Origin: Ischnura elegans
Taxonomy: Eukaryota; Arthropoda; Insecta; Odonata; Coenagrionidae
Assembly: GCF_921293095.1 (NCBI RefSeq)
Contig: NW_025791658.1
Coordinates: 6,572,001 to 6,636,000, forward strand
Direction: 5' to 3'
Length of the DNA stretch: 64,000 bases
Shown: piece by piece, positions 21,190 through 30,836 of the stretch
How positions within the stretch are numbered: position 1 is the stretch's first letter
Layout: the number at the start of each line of letters is the position of its first letter
Program-made: the position numbers and the translations under genes
Notes under the pieces: model-generated
What the model saw: only the letters and a program-made list of their open reading frames with translations
What the model was told of the DNA's origin: nothing
Database searches by the model: none

Positions 21190-22860
21190 CCTTCTACAGG
21201 GGATTTAGTATATTGGTTACCGAAATGGAAATAATTTATTTTTTTAATTTTTCTCACTTATTCCGTATGTGTTTATTAATGATACTGGGTGAGAGTAATT
21301 ATGACCACCATTCCGCTATTCACGGGCAAAAATGTTGGAGTTTCTCAGAAAACCTTTCAATTTTACTTTCGAATGAGAAATTTGGAATGAGGAACTTGCA
21401 TGAATTATTTTTTTTTCGCAGGCGGACAGAAAATTATTTTCTGAATAAAACAAAGAAAACCGCATGTAAATCTGAGTTTTCCTTCGCGAGATACTTAATA
21501 ATAAATATAACAAATTTTAAAGCGCGGGAAAAACTCCCTCACCCCCCAAGCCACTGCCGACGAAGCCTCGATGACGTCAAAGGTGTCTAAACATCACGCT
21601 AAGCTATTGTTGTCATTGTTTGTAATAGTTGCCAGCAGTTGAGAGCTTCGTTTGTTAGACGAGTTGATTATTTTCTATTTAAAGATAAATATCCGACGAT
21701 AGAGGCTCGGAAGCCCTCATATTTTGTATTATTTATAATATTAATATCTAAGTAAGGGCATAAAGTATAAAACTGGAGCAGTTAAACCAAAAATTTATGA
21801 TACATAAATAACATCGTTGTAGGAGTCTGAGCCACGGCCGTTGGTAGGGGGACACATTAATTGTAAGTAGATGTTATCGACGGCATATCATTCATTTAAG
21901 TAAATAATTAGAGCGATTTTGATGTTTACTAATGTCCGATTTGCTTTTATATACAATAACTCCACCCGTTTATTCGAAGGTACCGGAGAATTCGTCGTTT
22001 AGGACTGCCTGTGCTTGTATTATGAGGTGAATTCCAGTCAACGCAACTTTTGATCGCTGATTCGATACATCTACGAACATTTTTTTTTGCCAGCATAGTG
22101 TTATTTTCAACGTGACATCTCCCGTTAAGCTACTGCTAATAATCACAGTGCCAGTGGTTGTAATGCACAAAGTTTGAAAAGGTTGAAAAATATCGGCCAA
22201 GAGTTATCAGTCCATCGTGATTGAATTGTAAAAAGTGCTATTACGCTATCGATAAATGTCTAGCAGTAGCGTAAAAATTGTCGGTGGCGTGTTCATCTCC
22301 GTTGTTCACCGTAGATATGACATTTCACGATCAAGATATTGAAATAAAAACTGTGTGTGAAGTTTCTTATTCCATTATTTCAACGAATACTAGTGAGAAA
22401 AGGCACCTGAGTCACTTGTGTGGGCTAATTTTAGGCCTTAAATCAGTGAATAAACAGTCGTTTTCATCATAACGAGCTCTCTTAATGTAAGTTGTACGTG
22501 ATGAATATAATAATGTGACAGTGACTTCCATTTTTATATAAGAGTATTTGTCTATTTCCCAATATATTTTTATGGTATATCCTAGTATATTGTTTATGGA
22601 TTTACCTATATTATTGAAATACGTTGTAGCTTATGTATGCGTTGGCAGCGGAACCGATTCCCGATCTCACATGTGGATTGTGTGCTGACTATGTTGTTGT
22701 GAATTCGTACCGTAGGACGGATAGGACTGCCGTCTCCGCTAATTCGGCGTTGCCAAATTCAACAGCACAGCTTACTCTAATATCAACAGCACATCTTACG
22801 ATCGTTACCCTCCAGTATTACGAGTTTCTTTTACATCTCGATTTGCCGCCGACGCATAGC
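21190..22860. other. No gene recognised
   Basis: Open frames 21162-21590 (+), 21970-22200 (-) and 22278-22472 (+) are short. They lack domains, splice partners or codon patterns that would support them. Confidence 0.35.
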
Positions 22861-22869
22861 AATAATTTG

Positions 22870-22995
22870 TCATAACAAATTCCATGAGGGTCGTGGCATC
22901 GATTTTTGGTGTCCTAAAAAAAGGCTGTTACCCGAACACTCCATGCCACACGCCTTTTAGGCGGCTTGCGGGGTAATATGTAGATGTAGATGAGT
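22870..22995 (+). mobile_element. Retroposon 3' end with GTAGAT tail
   Basis: A GC-rich segment with a stem-loop (GCCACACGCCTTTTAGGCGGC) is followed by short tandem GTAGAT units (TGTAGATGTAGATGA). Such a 3' tail is usual for LINE/SINE retroposons. No coding region is attached. Confidence 0.45.
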
Positions 22996-24007
22996 TTCAG
23001 GTGAACTATTCGAACGAGTGGCAACGTTATCATCCATTTTTCTGATAACTAAAACATACGAAGCGAAACGCTTGTACTTCATCATCCCGATGTCGCATTA
23101 TTAATATCCCAAGTAATAATCGTGGCACAATAGCAATAGGAAAACTTTCCCAAGAACAACAGAACAAAAAAAAGTGACGATGAGCGGCTAAATACTCCCT
23201 CAAAACTAATTTTACAGCATGCGCTCAGCGTATTTCCAAACTCCCTACGGTTGTCTAGGCACCTATGACGTCACGCCTGGCCTCGGCAACGCTCGGATGT
23301 CTTCGCGCAGTGGTCGGCTCAAAGAGATTTTTCTCGATTTTTAATGAAATTTTTTTATTTCTTTGGATGTTGATGGAGAAACTTAAGGTATTTTGCGAGC
23401 TAATATTTTCATTTTACTTATTCAAAATAGTTTTTAGAGCAATCGACGACCCATGTAAGTTCCCCATTGGGGAAATCCTTGGCAAAAAAAATTACCGGAT
23501 GTCGGGGCTGTTATTTCTGTGACTTCATTGGTTTTCTTTTTTAATAATGGTTGATGAGAGAGTGCAGCGGTGTATTTAGACTTGTGCATAACTAATGCAG
23601 TTAACCTTACGAGCTTCAAAGGCACATGCTAAGGTTACCAGCTGAACTTGGCATCTTCAGCAATACTTGCAACCATGAGGATGGTGTGACCACGCCAACC
23701 CATTGGTAGGGCGGTGCTTTTGAAAGGGATTTTCCATAGGGCTAAGACTGTGGCTATAGGAAATTAATAGGCAGGTTTCCACTTGCATTTTCGAAATCCC
23801 TCCCCATGGCACACGTTCTGACGCAGCTGTTTTATTGCTTTGTCACCCACTGTTCCAAGCGGCAGGACATGCTCAAAGGGGGAATGGACATCGTCATCCG
23901 AGGTTTTTTTTTTTTTTACCTAAAACTGAACTCGCGGCCAGCAGCAACACGTGCCCCTTTTTGATCAGGAGGCAATAAGCGGGGGATGAATTTCACCGCG
24001 ATTCGTG
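22996..24007. other. No gene recognised
   Basis: It contains a 12-base T-run at 23906 and short open frames without domains. Confidence 0.35.
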
Positions 24008-24259
24008 TCATTTGCTAATATTCGTTGTAATTAACCTCCAATAAAGACCAGATTGTACAGCGAGTGTGTGAATAGTACACCTCATACCCTTGTGCACTAG
24101 GGCAATAGTTTGTTTCCGGATTTTCATCAATTTTAGGCCTGGAAGGAGGCCTTGGGCGTTGATTGTCTTCGATGGACTTGTGCCGCGTTTAAATAGCGAA
24201 ATTAACTCGTGCACTTGAGTTATTTTCAAGGCATGTCCTTTATAAGCTGTAGATAACAT
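24008..24259 (-). pseudogene. mariner-like transposase N-terminal relic
   Basis: The 83-codon open stretch has the order of a mariner-type DNA-binding region: VHELISLFKRG (normally RVYEWFKRFK.G), a diverged GRP-type linker, KIRKQTIALVHKGMRCTIHTLA, and SGLYWRLITTNISK (normally GIS.GSV..ILT.DL). It is truncated and diverged, with no catalytic domain downstream. The assignment is by motif order only. Confidence 0.45.
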
Positions 24260-24744
24260 ATTAACCGTGTTTTTTCCGAACGTTTTTACCGAACAAAGAA
24301 CACAATTTCAACGACGCAAGCTGTTCTCTAATACCAGTCATTAAAAAAAAGCGAAGTGGTCGAAAAACTCTTCGAGTGCAAACTATTACAGGGGCTCGCT
24401 ACAACCGTGTAAAGCCACGCCGTGTCACACAATGACTCAGAAAGGATGGAGTAACATCCATTTAGCGGGAGGAACCTAAAATAAGAGAGCGAGGCGATTT
24501 CCTTCCTGCTATTTTTTAGTCCACCTCGTTTAGCGATATTAAGTTATTTCTCATAGTTTTATCGAGTATTACGCGTAATTTCCCTTTTCTATGTGCTGCA
24601 TTTAAAATGTGGATTTTCACTGCAATTCCAAATTTGTTGTAATACTGCTGCATTGCTCTGAAGAGTGATTGCGCAATTAATTTGGATATTACGCTCAGAT
24701 ATTGCGTATGTGACGAACGATTTTAAATTCTCCTGGTTAATTAC
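24260..24744. other. No feature recognised
   Basis: No coding or repeat structure could be supported. Confidence 0.35.
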
Positions 24745-25060
24745 CTTGATGTATTCTTCTCGGGTTTCCAATCGGGTTAACTCAGTCCAGGGGCGGATCC
24801 AGGATTTCTTTCTGGGAGGGGCACAAGCAAGGCCGTATCCAGGATTTTGTTCAGGGGGGGCACAAGGATACCTCGCCATACAAAACGAACGAAATGATAA
24901 TGGGACCGTTTTAAAAATCTAGCATATTTTTAAGGGTCTGGGGGGGGGGGGCACGTGCCCCCGTGCCCCCCCTGGATCCGCCTATGACTCAGTCGTATAG
25001 TCCGACGTTTCGGAAGACGACTTGCCTCCCATTTTCAAGGCGAGTGTTACTCAACGAAAG
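24745..25060 (-). mobile_element. PLE terminal sequence split by a MITE
   Basis: The minus strand carries CTTGAAAATGGGAGGCAAG, GTCTTCCGAAACGTCGGAC and, beyond the inserted MITE, AACCCGATTGGAAACCCGAG. This is the same layout as the other PLE ends in the window (GAAAC box, then a paired CCCGnnGG box). The CTGATGA half is poorly conserved here. Confidence 0.5.
24788..24986. mobile_element. hAT-type MITE
   Basis: A 199-bp element with exact 8-bp flanking duplication ACTCAGTC (24780-24787 and 24987-24994). The termini are CAGGGGCGGATCCAGG and CCTGGATCCGCCTATG, near-perfect inverted repeats. It has an internal duplication of the GGATCCAGG end and G-runs and C-runs near the right side. It is inserted in a PLE end sequence. 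Confidence 0.85.
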
Positions 25061-25266
25061 TCCAATTTCACACTGAACTGGATCGACCGTTTAGCGAAGT
25101 CAGCAATAAGGCTCAGGTGTCGTCCGATTGGCTAAAGTTTTTTGGAAAATCTTTAGTGCCTCCATTGTGCTTTTTATGCAGCTTGTAACAAGTCACCATG
25201 TATTGCTAAGACGGAAGCCGGTATCGCGATTGACATTGAAATTGTGTTTTAATTTATTGGTTTTCG

Positions 25267-26625
25267 CAGAGGCGTAACTATGAGGGGATATTCCCGCCCA
25301 AAAAAGCTTATGAGAAATCAAAAAAAATATACGAAAATCTTGTCCGCATTTGATGATGTGACGGTATGACTTGCACCGTCATTTTTCTATGTTTTCATCG
25401 CGGTCGGTTCCAGGTTTGAGCCATCGCTCATTTAAATTAAGCGGGCACAGCACTGTTAAGAGCGGCGTCCCCATCAAGTTCAAGGGTTTTTCGAGTGTCA
25501 TTTTTTTGGAATGTCACGTGAACACCGCTATATAACGGGTGTTCACGAGGAGAACGGAGGATAATTTGTGTTTGGAAGTGCGCGGAAGCAGAGAGACCTT
25601 CCGAGCCGAGATAAGGCCAGCGCACGGTGAGCGAGAGTCAACGGGAGATAAGGATTCAGTCGGAGTACGCGACTCATCGTGGGAATCACCCGCTGTTTTT
25701 CGAAGCCGCAGGCAGAGAGAAGCCTGTTGGGCTCAACGGCCGAAGCGGTGATTCGACAGAGAACCACACCATTGACGCGGTAATATACTCAACAGCTCCT
25801 CTCCCTGGATAGTGCATTATCCACTCTCCCTGCTCGACCCAACATAATTCCTCAAGAAGAGACCCCGAGTGCTGTTCACTCGAAATTAGTGATTTGTGGA
25901 ACAATATCACGCAACCCTTTGCCAAGTTTTTTTCAACATTCAATAAGAAAAGTTGTATCACTGATCTCCCGTCCACGAGGATTGCATATTCAAAGCGATT
26001 GTGCTGGACATTTCGCACAACTGGACGAGGAGCCCGTACATTCTTTGGCATTTGTAAATTCATCATTCATCCATTCATCCTATTGATTTTTTTTGTATTA
26101 GAATTAGGTAATTTTGGTGGGGTAGTGTTCTTCGTCTTTTTGATTCATTTTTTTCATTTATGTATCACCATAAAAGTAAAATCATTCATCCCTCATTAGA
26201 ACTAAGAAAGGGCATTTCTTTGATTTTTGTGTTTGTATGGTCAATTTTGAAAATAAATGTGTAAACCCGATCATTCTGTAAGAGGTCGTTTCTATCTTGT
26301 GCTGTGCTCTGCACTGAGGTCAATCCATCCCCAGTATTTAGATACCTTTATCGCGAACGCGCGCCGCAGAACTTCCACGATATTATTATAATAGACCCGT
26401 GATCTATTACAATATATAATAACTGCATCTGCTAAAATTTAAATTTAAAGTGACAAAATGATGTAAAATGCATTGTCAGGCATGTTTTATTTCTCAAAAC
26501 TTTTCCTGGAATCCCCGTTTCCTGGAGGATAGCCTCCACTAACCCCTCCCGTCCCCTCAAAGCCCCCACATCCCCCCTCAAAGCTCCCTCATCCCCTCCA
26601 AAGCATATTCCTAGTCACGCCACTG
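25267..26625. mobile_element. hAT-type MITE hosting a solo LTR
   Basis: The outer ends CAGAGGCGTAACTATGAGGGG and CCTAGTCACGCCACTG are flanked by an exact 8-bp duplication GGTTTTCG (25259-25266 and 26626-26633). The interior is almost entirely a gypsy LTR (25357-26411), so the MITE itself is about 300 bp. Confidence 0.75.
25357..26411 (+). repeat. Solo LTR of the gypsy element
   Basis: About 1055 bp, starting TGTGACGG and ending ATCTATTACA, nearly identical to the LTRs of the gypsy element at 28684-35263. It contains a TATA-like CTATATAACGG at about 25530. There is no primer-binding site after its end and no internal region, so it is a solo LTR left by recombination, or a remnant. No clear 4-5 bp duplication could be matched at its borders. 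Open frames inside it are shadows. Confidence 0.85.
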
Positions 26626-26633
26626 GGTTTTCG

Positions 26634-28313
26634 TGAGTATTCATGTGTCGTACGAGCCAGGGACTCCCGTGATTGTCCTCAGTGCCTGGTTGTGGATAAC
26701 TGTTAGTCTATGTAAGTGTGTATTCGCTACTGTCTCCTTCGTACTGTGTTACACGTAAGTTTCTCGGCAGGCCTCTCTCTAATGCTTAGAGATTTTCTGA
26801 AGTACGAGAAGGCTTTGAGCACCAACTGTCTTTCGCAACTTCTGAACTTATCACCAGTTCTCCTCCTCTTTGTACCGGAAAGGGGCCTAGCTAGGAATTA
26901 AGGCTGACGGGGGATGGTTTAGGTGCAACTAATACCGATGTGTGTGGAGGTATGAAATACCTTTCAGAATAAGCGGTAGGTGCGAGATTAATAAATTGCG
27001 GACATTTAAGATAAACGGTTCAAAATGGTGACTTTTACGGCTTTCTGAGGGATATTTTATAAATCCTTACACTATTATGTAAGTAATATCAGTCCAAATT
27101 AATTAAAATGGATTTAACATATAAATTTCTGAGCTTTGGGGGGGGGGGCTTATCCCCAAAACCCCCCACATGTTGCGTCACTGCTCTGAAAATCAATGTC
27201 ATGACATTGCCTTCTCTAACCTCATGGCAGTTTCTGGGCTATTTCACACATGGTTAGTGGGTTCTATGCAAGAAACAGTGACCTTAAACTAAGCCTATTC
27301 CCTAATTTTTTTGATAAGTGAATTTTTACACACCAAACATGGCTGGAAACTATCCATAAAAGTATTGCCAAAAAATGTTTCATAGTTTTTAATTATATGA
27401 ATTTCTTTGGTATTGGGCTCAGCAAAGGATGACTTGGGACGGTCACCAAAACATGCCAAGCAAGTATAAAAGAGATCCTGGTTCCAGAAAATACTAAGAC
27501 TCTAGTAATGAATCTTTACAGAAAGGTGTGGATAGTGTTAAAAAGGAAAACTATCCATAATGAAATCAGCTGATTAATGTGGTGTCACCAAATCCACTCT
27601 CCGAAGGAAATTAAAAGGAGGGAATTTCCATCTACATGGAGGAAAGACAGTATTGCTGGCAGATGAAGAGTCAGTGTTAGTGCAAGGAATCTTAAAAATA
27701 GCTCTTTGGGGATTTCTTCTTCAAAAGCATGATGTCCGCGTACTTGTGAAAAAAAGTATCTTGAGAGAATAGGTCGAACAGAGAGGCGATTCAAAATAAA
27801 TATGGCTGGTCCGCACCATCCTTAAACGTCAAAACGGAAAATTAACTGTCAGGCTTGAATATGAGGCGCACAAGAGCTGCAGTAAAAATATTTTTTGAGA
27901 TAAAGAATTAATATTCTAGGGGAACGCTAAGGGTCTCATTTTTACTACACTCCGAAAATATTACACTGATCGGTTCAGTAGTTTCCGAGATGCAGGCTGT
28001 TACATAATTGTCACATTGGGCGGATTTGTTGTCTTTTGGTGCAAGGTAATATTTCCTCAAAAAAAGAAAATATTTTTCGCATTTGAGCTGCACAGTTCAT
28101 TTAAATGATAAAAAACTAGAAAACATATTTATTTGTGCATATGATTATTTACATACATCATTTTCAAGCTTTTGTTTATATTTAAAGCAAATTATTGAGA
28201 ATTTAGCAATAATTTTCATTTCCATTGCATTGCAATTGGTTCATAAATTTTTCGATGTTAACTGTGATGTTTTAAGGTGTACAAATTTTTTGGTTTTTTC
28301 AATATTATTTCAC

Positions 28314-28317
<4 letters not shown>
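26634..28317. other. No gene recognised
   Basis: It includes an 11-base G-run and adjoining C-run at about 27140-27172 followed by TTGCGTCACTGC, the right end of another GGCGTAGCC-type MITE. Otherwise nothing is supported. Confidence 0.35.

Positions 28318-28353
<36 letters not shown>
28318..28353. repeat. (TA)n microsatellite
   Basis: About 17 TA dinucleotides directly abut the 3' end of a PLE fragment. The PLE copy at 38681 also borders a TA-rich run, which suggests this PLE type inserts at, or ends in, TA repeats. Confidence 0.95.
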
Positions 28354-28359
<6 letters not shown>

Positions 28360-28683
28360 TGAGGAAAGCGCACTACGTGATAGTATAAATAACGGACAAA
28401 ATAAACACTAATAAAAAACATAGGAACACATAGAAAAGGACACTCACAAAGAAGCTTGCAAACGTTTCAGCGGGTTGACCCGCTATCGTCAGTGCTGAAG
28501 GTGAACTGCTGCAGGCCGATCCTCCAGAAGCTCTCCTTGGTGAAGTAGTGGGGGTGGAAGAAGGGGAAGGGGAGAGGGGGGGAAGGGAGGGTAGGGTTTG
28601 CTTTGACTATTAGTGGGCAATGTTTAGCCCGGGCGTTTCAAACGCCTTTTCAACCCAAATATGTGCCATTTCCCTCGTTACGT
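28354..28683 (-). mobile_element. PLE type II, 5'-truncated 3' end
   Basis: It matches 38681-39025. The minus strand encodes the very end of a GIY-YIG endonuclease frame (VTREMAHIWVEKAFETPG), then a C-rich 3' region and a hammerhead-like core: CACTGACGA, stem AGCGGG/CCCGCT and GAAACG at 28466-28497. It abuts the truncated gypsy LTR at 28684. Confidence 0.8.
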
Positions 28684-29114
28684 TTGCATATTCAAAGCGA
28701 TAGTGCTGGACATTTCGCAGAACTGGACGAGGAGCCTGTACATTCTTTGGCATTTGTAAATTAATCATTCATCCATTCATCCTATTGATTTTTTTTGTAT
28801 TAGAATTAGGTAATTTTGGTGGGGTAGTGTTCTTCGTCTTTTTGATTCATTTTTTTTCATTGATGTATCATCATAAAAGTCAAATCATTCATCCCTCATT
28901 AGAACTAGGAAAGGGTATTTCTCTGATTTTTGTTTTTGTACGGTCAATTTTGAAAATAAATGTGTAAACCCGATCATTTTGTAAGAGGTCGTTTCTATCT
29001 TGTGCTGTGCTCTGCACTGAGGTCAATCTATCCCCAGTATTTAGATACCTTTATCGCGAACGCGCGCCGCAGAACTTCCACGATATTATTATAATAGACC
29101 CGTGATCTATTACA
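28684..29114 (+). repeat. 5' LTR of gypsy element, left part missing
   Basis: It corresponds to the last 430 bp of the full LTR (starts at TTTGCATATTCAAAGCG, ends ATCTATTACA). The missing left part is replaced by a PLE fragment. Without it the promoter portion is absent. Confidence 0.9.
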
Positions 29115-29116
29115 AT

Positions 29117-29134
29117 TGGCGCCCAACGTGGGGC
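29117..29134 (+). promoter_or_regulatory. Primer-binding site, tRNA-Lys
   Basis: TGGCGCCCAACGTGGGGC is complementary to the 3' 18 bases (with CCA) of metazoan tRNA-Lys(CUU) as I recall it. It starts two bases after the LTR end, as is usual. Confidence 0.85.
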
Positions 29135-29366
29135 CGGGGCCGCTCGAATAGTTCGTACTGGCATGGAAAATTCCTTTCAGTTGAAAGTGACCTTAAGTCA
29201 GCACCACTTTCTTGAGATTGAATTTAATGACCAATGGTCGCAATTGACGCCCATTAACGCGCGGTCATATTTCGTATGAATACGCGATTCATTTTGTCAG
29301 AAGGGTTACATCGAATCAAAATTTTCAGATTCCGTATCATTGGGTTTTGCAAGTTAAATTTAAATA

Positions 29367-30836
29367 ATGGCAGACAAGGAGGATCAGATGGCAGCGTTTA
29401 GACAGTATCGGGAGAAAAAGGATGACGAGGTCGATACGGACGACCAGAGCGTTCATTCAGATACCGATGGGTTGGCGCTCGGACTAGCGGGTATGGTGTT
29501 AGAGACCCCCGAAAGGAAGGAGGTTGGATCTTTATCCGTGCAACCCGGCGAACCCGATAGTCTCAATGTCAGTCAAACGGAGTCCCGTGAAGACCCGCTT
29601 AATACCCTCCTTTCCTTAATGCATTCAATGCGTCAGGAGATGAAAAAAGGTATTGATAAATGTAATGATACCATGCGACAGGAGATAAGGGAGAGTAAGG
29701 AACTCATGAGTCAGGAAATAAAAGGTAGTAATGATACCATGCGACAGGAAATACGTGAGAGTAAGGAAAGTAATCAAGCCATGTTTCTTGAAATCAAAGC
29801 TGAGATGAATAGGTGGAACGAAGGTTTTTCGCAGGAGATTTCGCTAGTAAAAAGGAAAATTAATGAGGTAGAAACACGGTGTGCAGACGGTGTAAAAACG
29901 ATAGGAAGGGTCGTTCGCGAAGAATGTAGAGAAATGGTAAGTGCGGAGATTGGCGATGTAAAGGTTCGTACCAGTGCGTTGGAACAGGCTTACGATGCAG
30001 TGATCGCGACGCAGAAGGAAGTGAAAGTACACTGCGACGTTAGAATCAACTCCCTTGAGTCTGAAGTGACCGCTTTAAAAGATAGGGGCACGACCACGCA
30101 ATCAGCGGCCGTATCAACCCACTCTCTCACAAAACCCACCTTTTCTGCCCTTAGCAACGAGCACCCTATTGCCTTCCTAAAGGAAGTTAATAATTATTTT
30201 TCCATAGTCCCTGTGCCAGAGGCGTTGCAACCACAAGTGTTTTTTCAAATGTTGAGCGGTGATGCCAAGATATGGAGTAACTCGCTATGGCCAGTTCCGT
30301 CAACACTTGCGGAATTTAAGGAAAAATTTTTGGCTAACTTTTGGGACACTGACACCCAGTATAATTTCCGCATGCAAATCATTACAGACAGGTATGTGAG
30401 GGGAAAGTCGAACACGATGAAACAGTTTGCGATTGAAAAAGTAGCGCAAGCGCGATTGTGTTCCCCACCGATGAGTGAAGAAGAAATTATTCAGGTCCTA
30501 ATTAGACAGTTTTTCATTCAGATTCAGAATACGTTAAAGTCAATTGATCATTTAACAGTTGAACGACTGATTGTATTACTAGGATTGTATGACCAGTCTT
30601 ATCAGACAGGCACGCTGGCTACTCAAAACTCGTTCCATCCAGGTGCATTGCAAGGTTCCGAAAATACGAGGCCGCGAGCAGCTGATAAGGGTTATCGTAT
30701 AAATTCCGTCACGTTTGAGCGAGGACGCAAGGTTGGGAAGGAGCGACACAAGGAGAAATCCCCCAGTCCGCCTCCTCCCAGCGCACCTCGAGTAGAAGGT
30801 CAAGACTTTGCGTTAAACTCGCGTCGGCTGGTGTGA
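29367..30836 (+). CDS. gag: gypsy Gag-like protein
   Basis: An intact 489-codon frame. The N-terminus is acidic. Residues about 85-150 contain short tandem repeats of the MRQEIRESKE type and continue as coiled coil to about residue 240. Residues about 265-420 resemble the capsid-type retrotransposon Gag domain (a FLKEVNNYF...QVFFQMLSGDAKIWSNSL start and a FKEKFLANFWD stretch). The C-terminus is basic and Pro-rich. No CCHC zinc knuckle is visible. It would assemble the cytoplasmic particle that packages element RNA. The stop overlaps the pol start by four bases (30833-30836), so pol is probably made by reinitiation or frameshifting. It is the only intact gene of this element. Confidence 0.85.
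   Translation: MADKEDQMAAFRQYREKKDDEVDTDDQSVHSDTDGLALGLAGMVLETPERKEVGSLSVQPGEPDSLNVSQTESREDPLNTLLSLMHSMRQEMKKGIDKCNDTMRQEIRESKELMSQEIKGSNDTMRQEIRESKESNQAMFLEIKAEMNRWNEGFSQEISLVKRKINEVETRCADGVKTIGRVVREECREMVSAEIGDVKVRTSALEQAYDAVIATQKEVKVHCDVRINSLESEVTALKDRGTTTQSAAVSTHSLTKPTFSALSNEHPIAFLKEVNNYFSIVPVPEALQPQVFFQMLSGDAKIWSNSLWPVPSTLAEFKEKFLANFWDTDTQYNFRMQIITDRYVRGKSNTMKQFAIEKVAQARLCSPPMSEEEIIQVLIRQFFIQIQNTLKSIDHLTVERLIVLLGLYDQSYQTGTLATQNSFHPGALQGSENTRPRAADKGYRINSVTFERGRKVGKERHKEKSPSPPPPSAPRVEGQDFALNSRRLV

Noticed and set aside
21970..22200. 76-codon minus-strand frame starting MADIFQPFQTL
   Set aside because: There is no recognisable domain, no splice partner and no repeat evidence. Length is within what chance would give in this region.
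25437..26199. Several open frames of 60-126 codons around 25.4-26.2 kb
   Set aside because: They are all inside the solo LTR and are repeated in the 3' LTR at 34.4-35.0 kb. They are shadows of LTR sequence.
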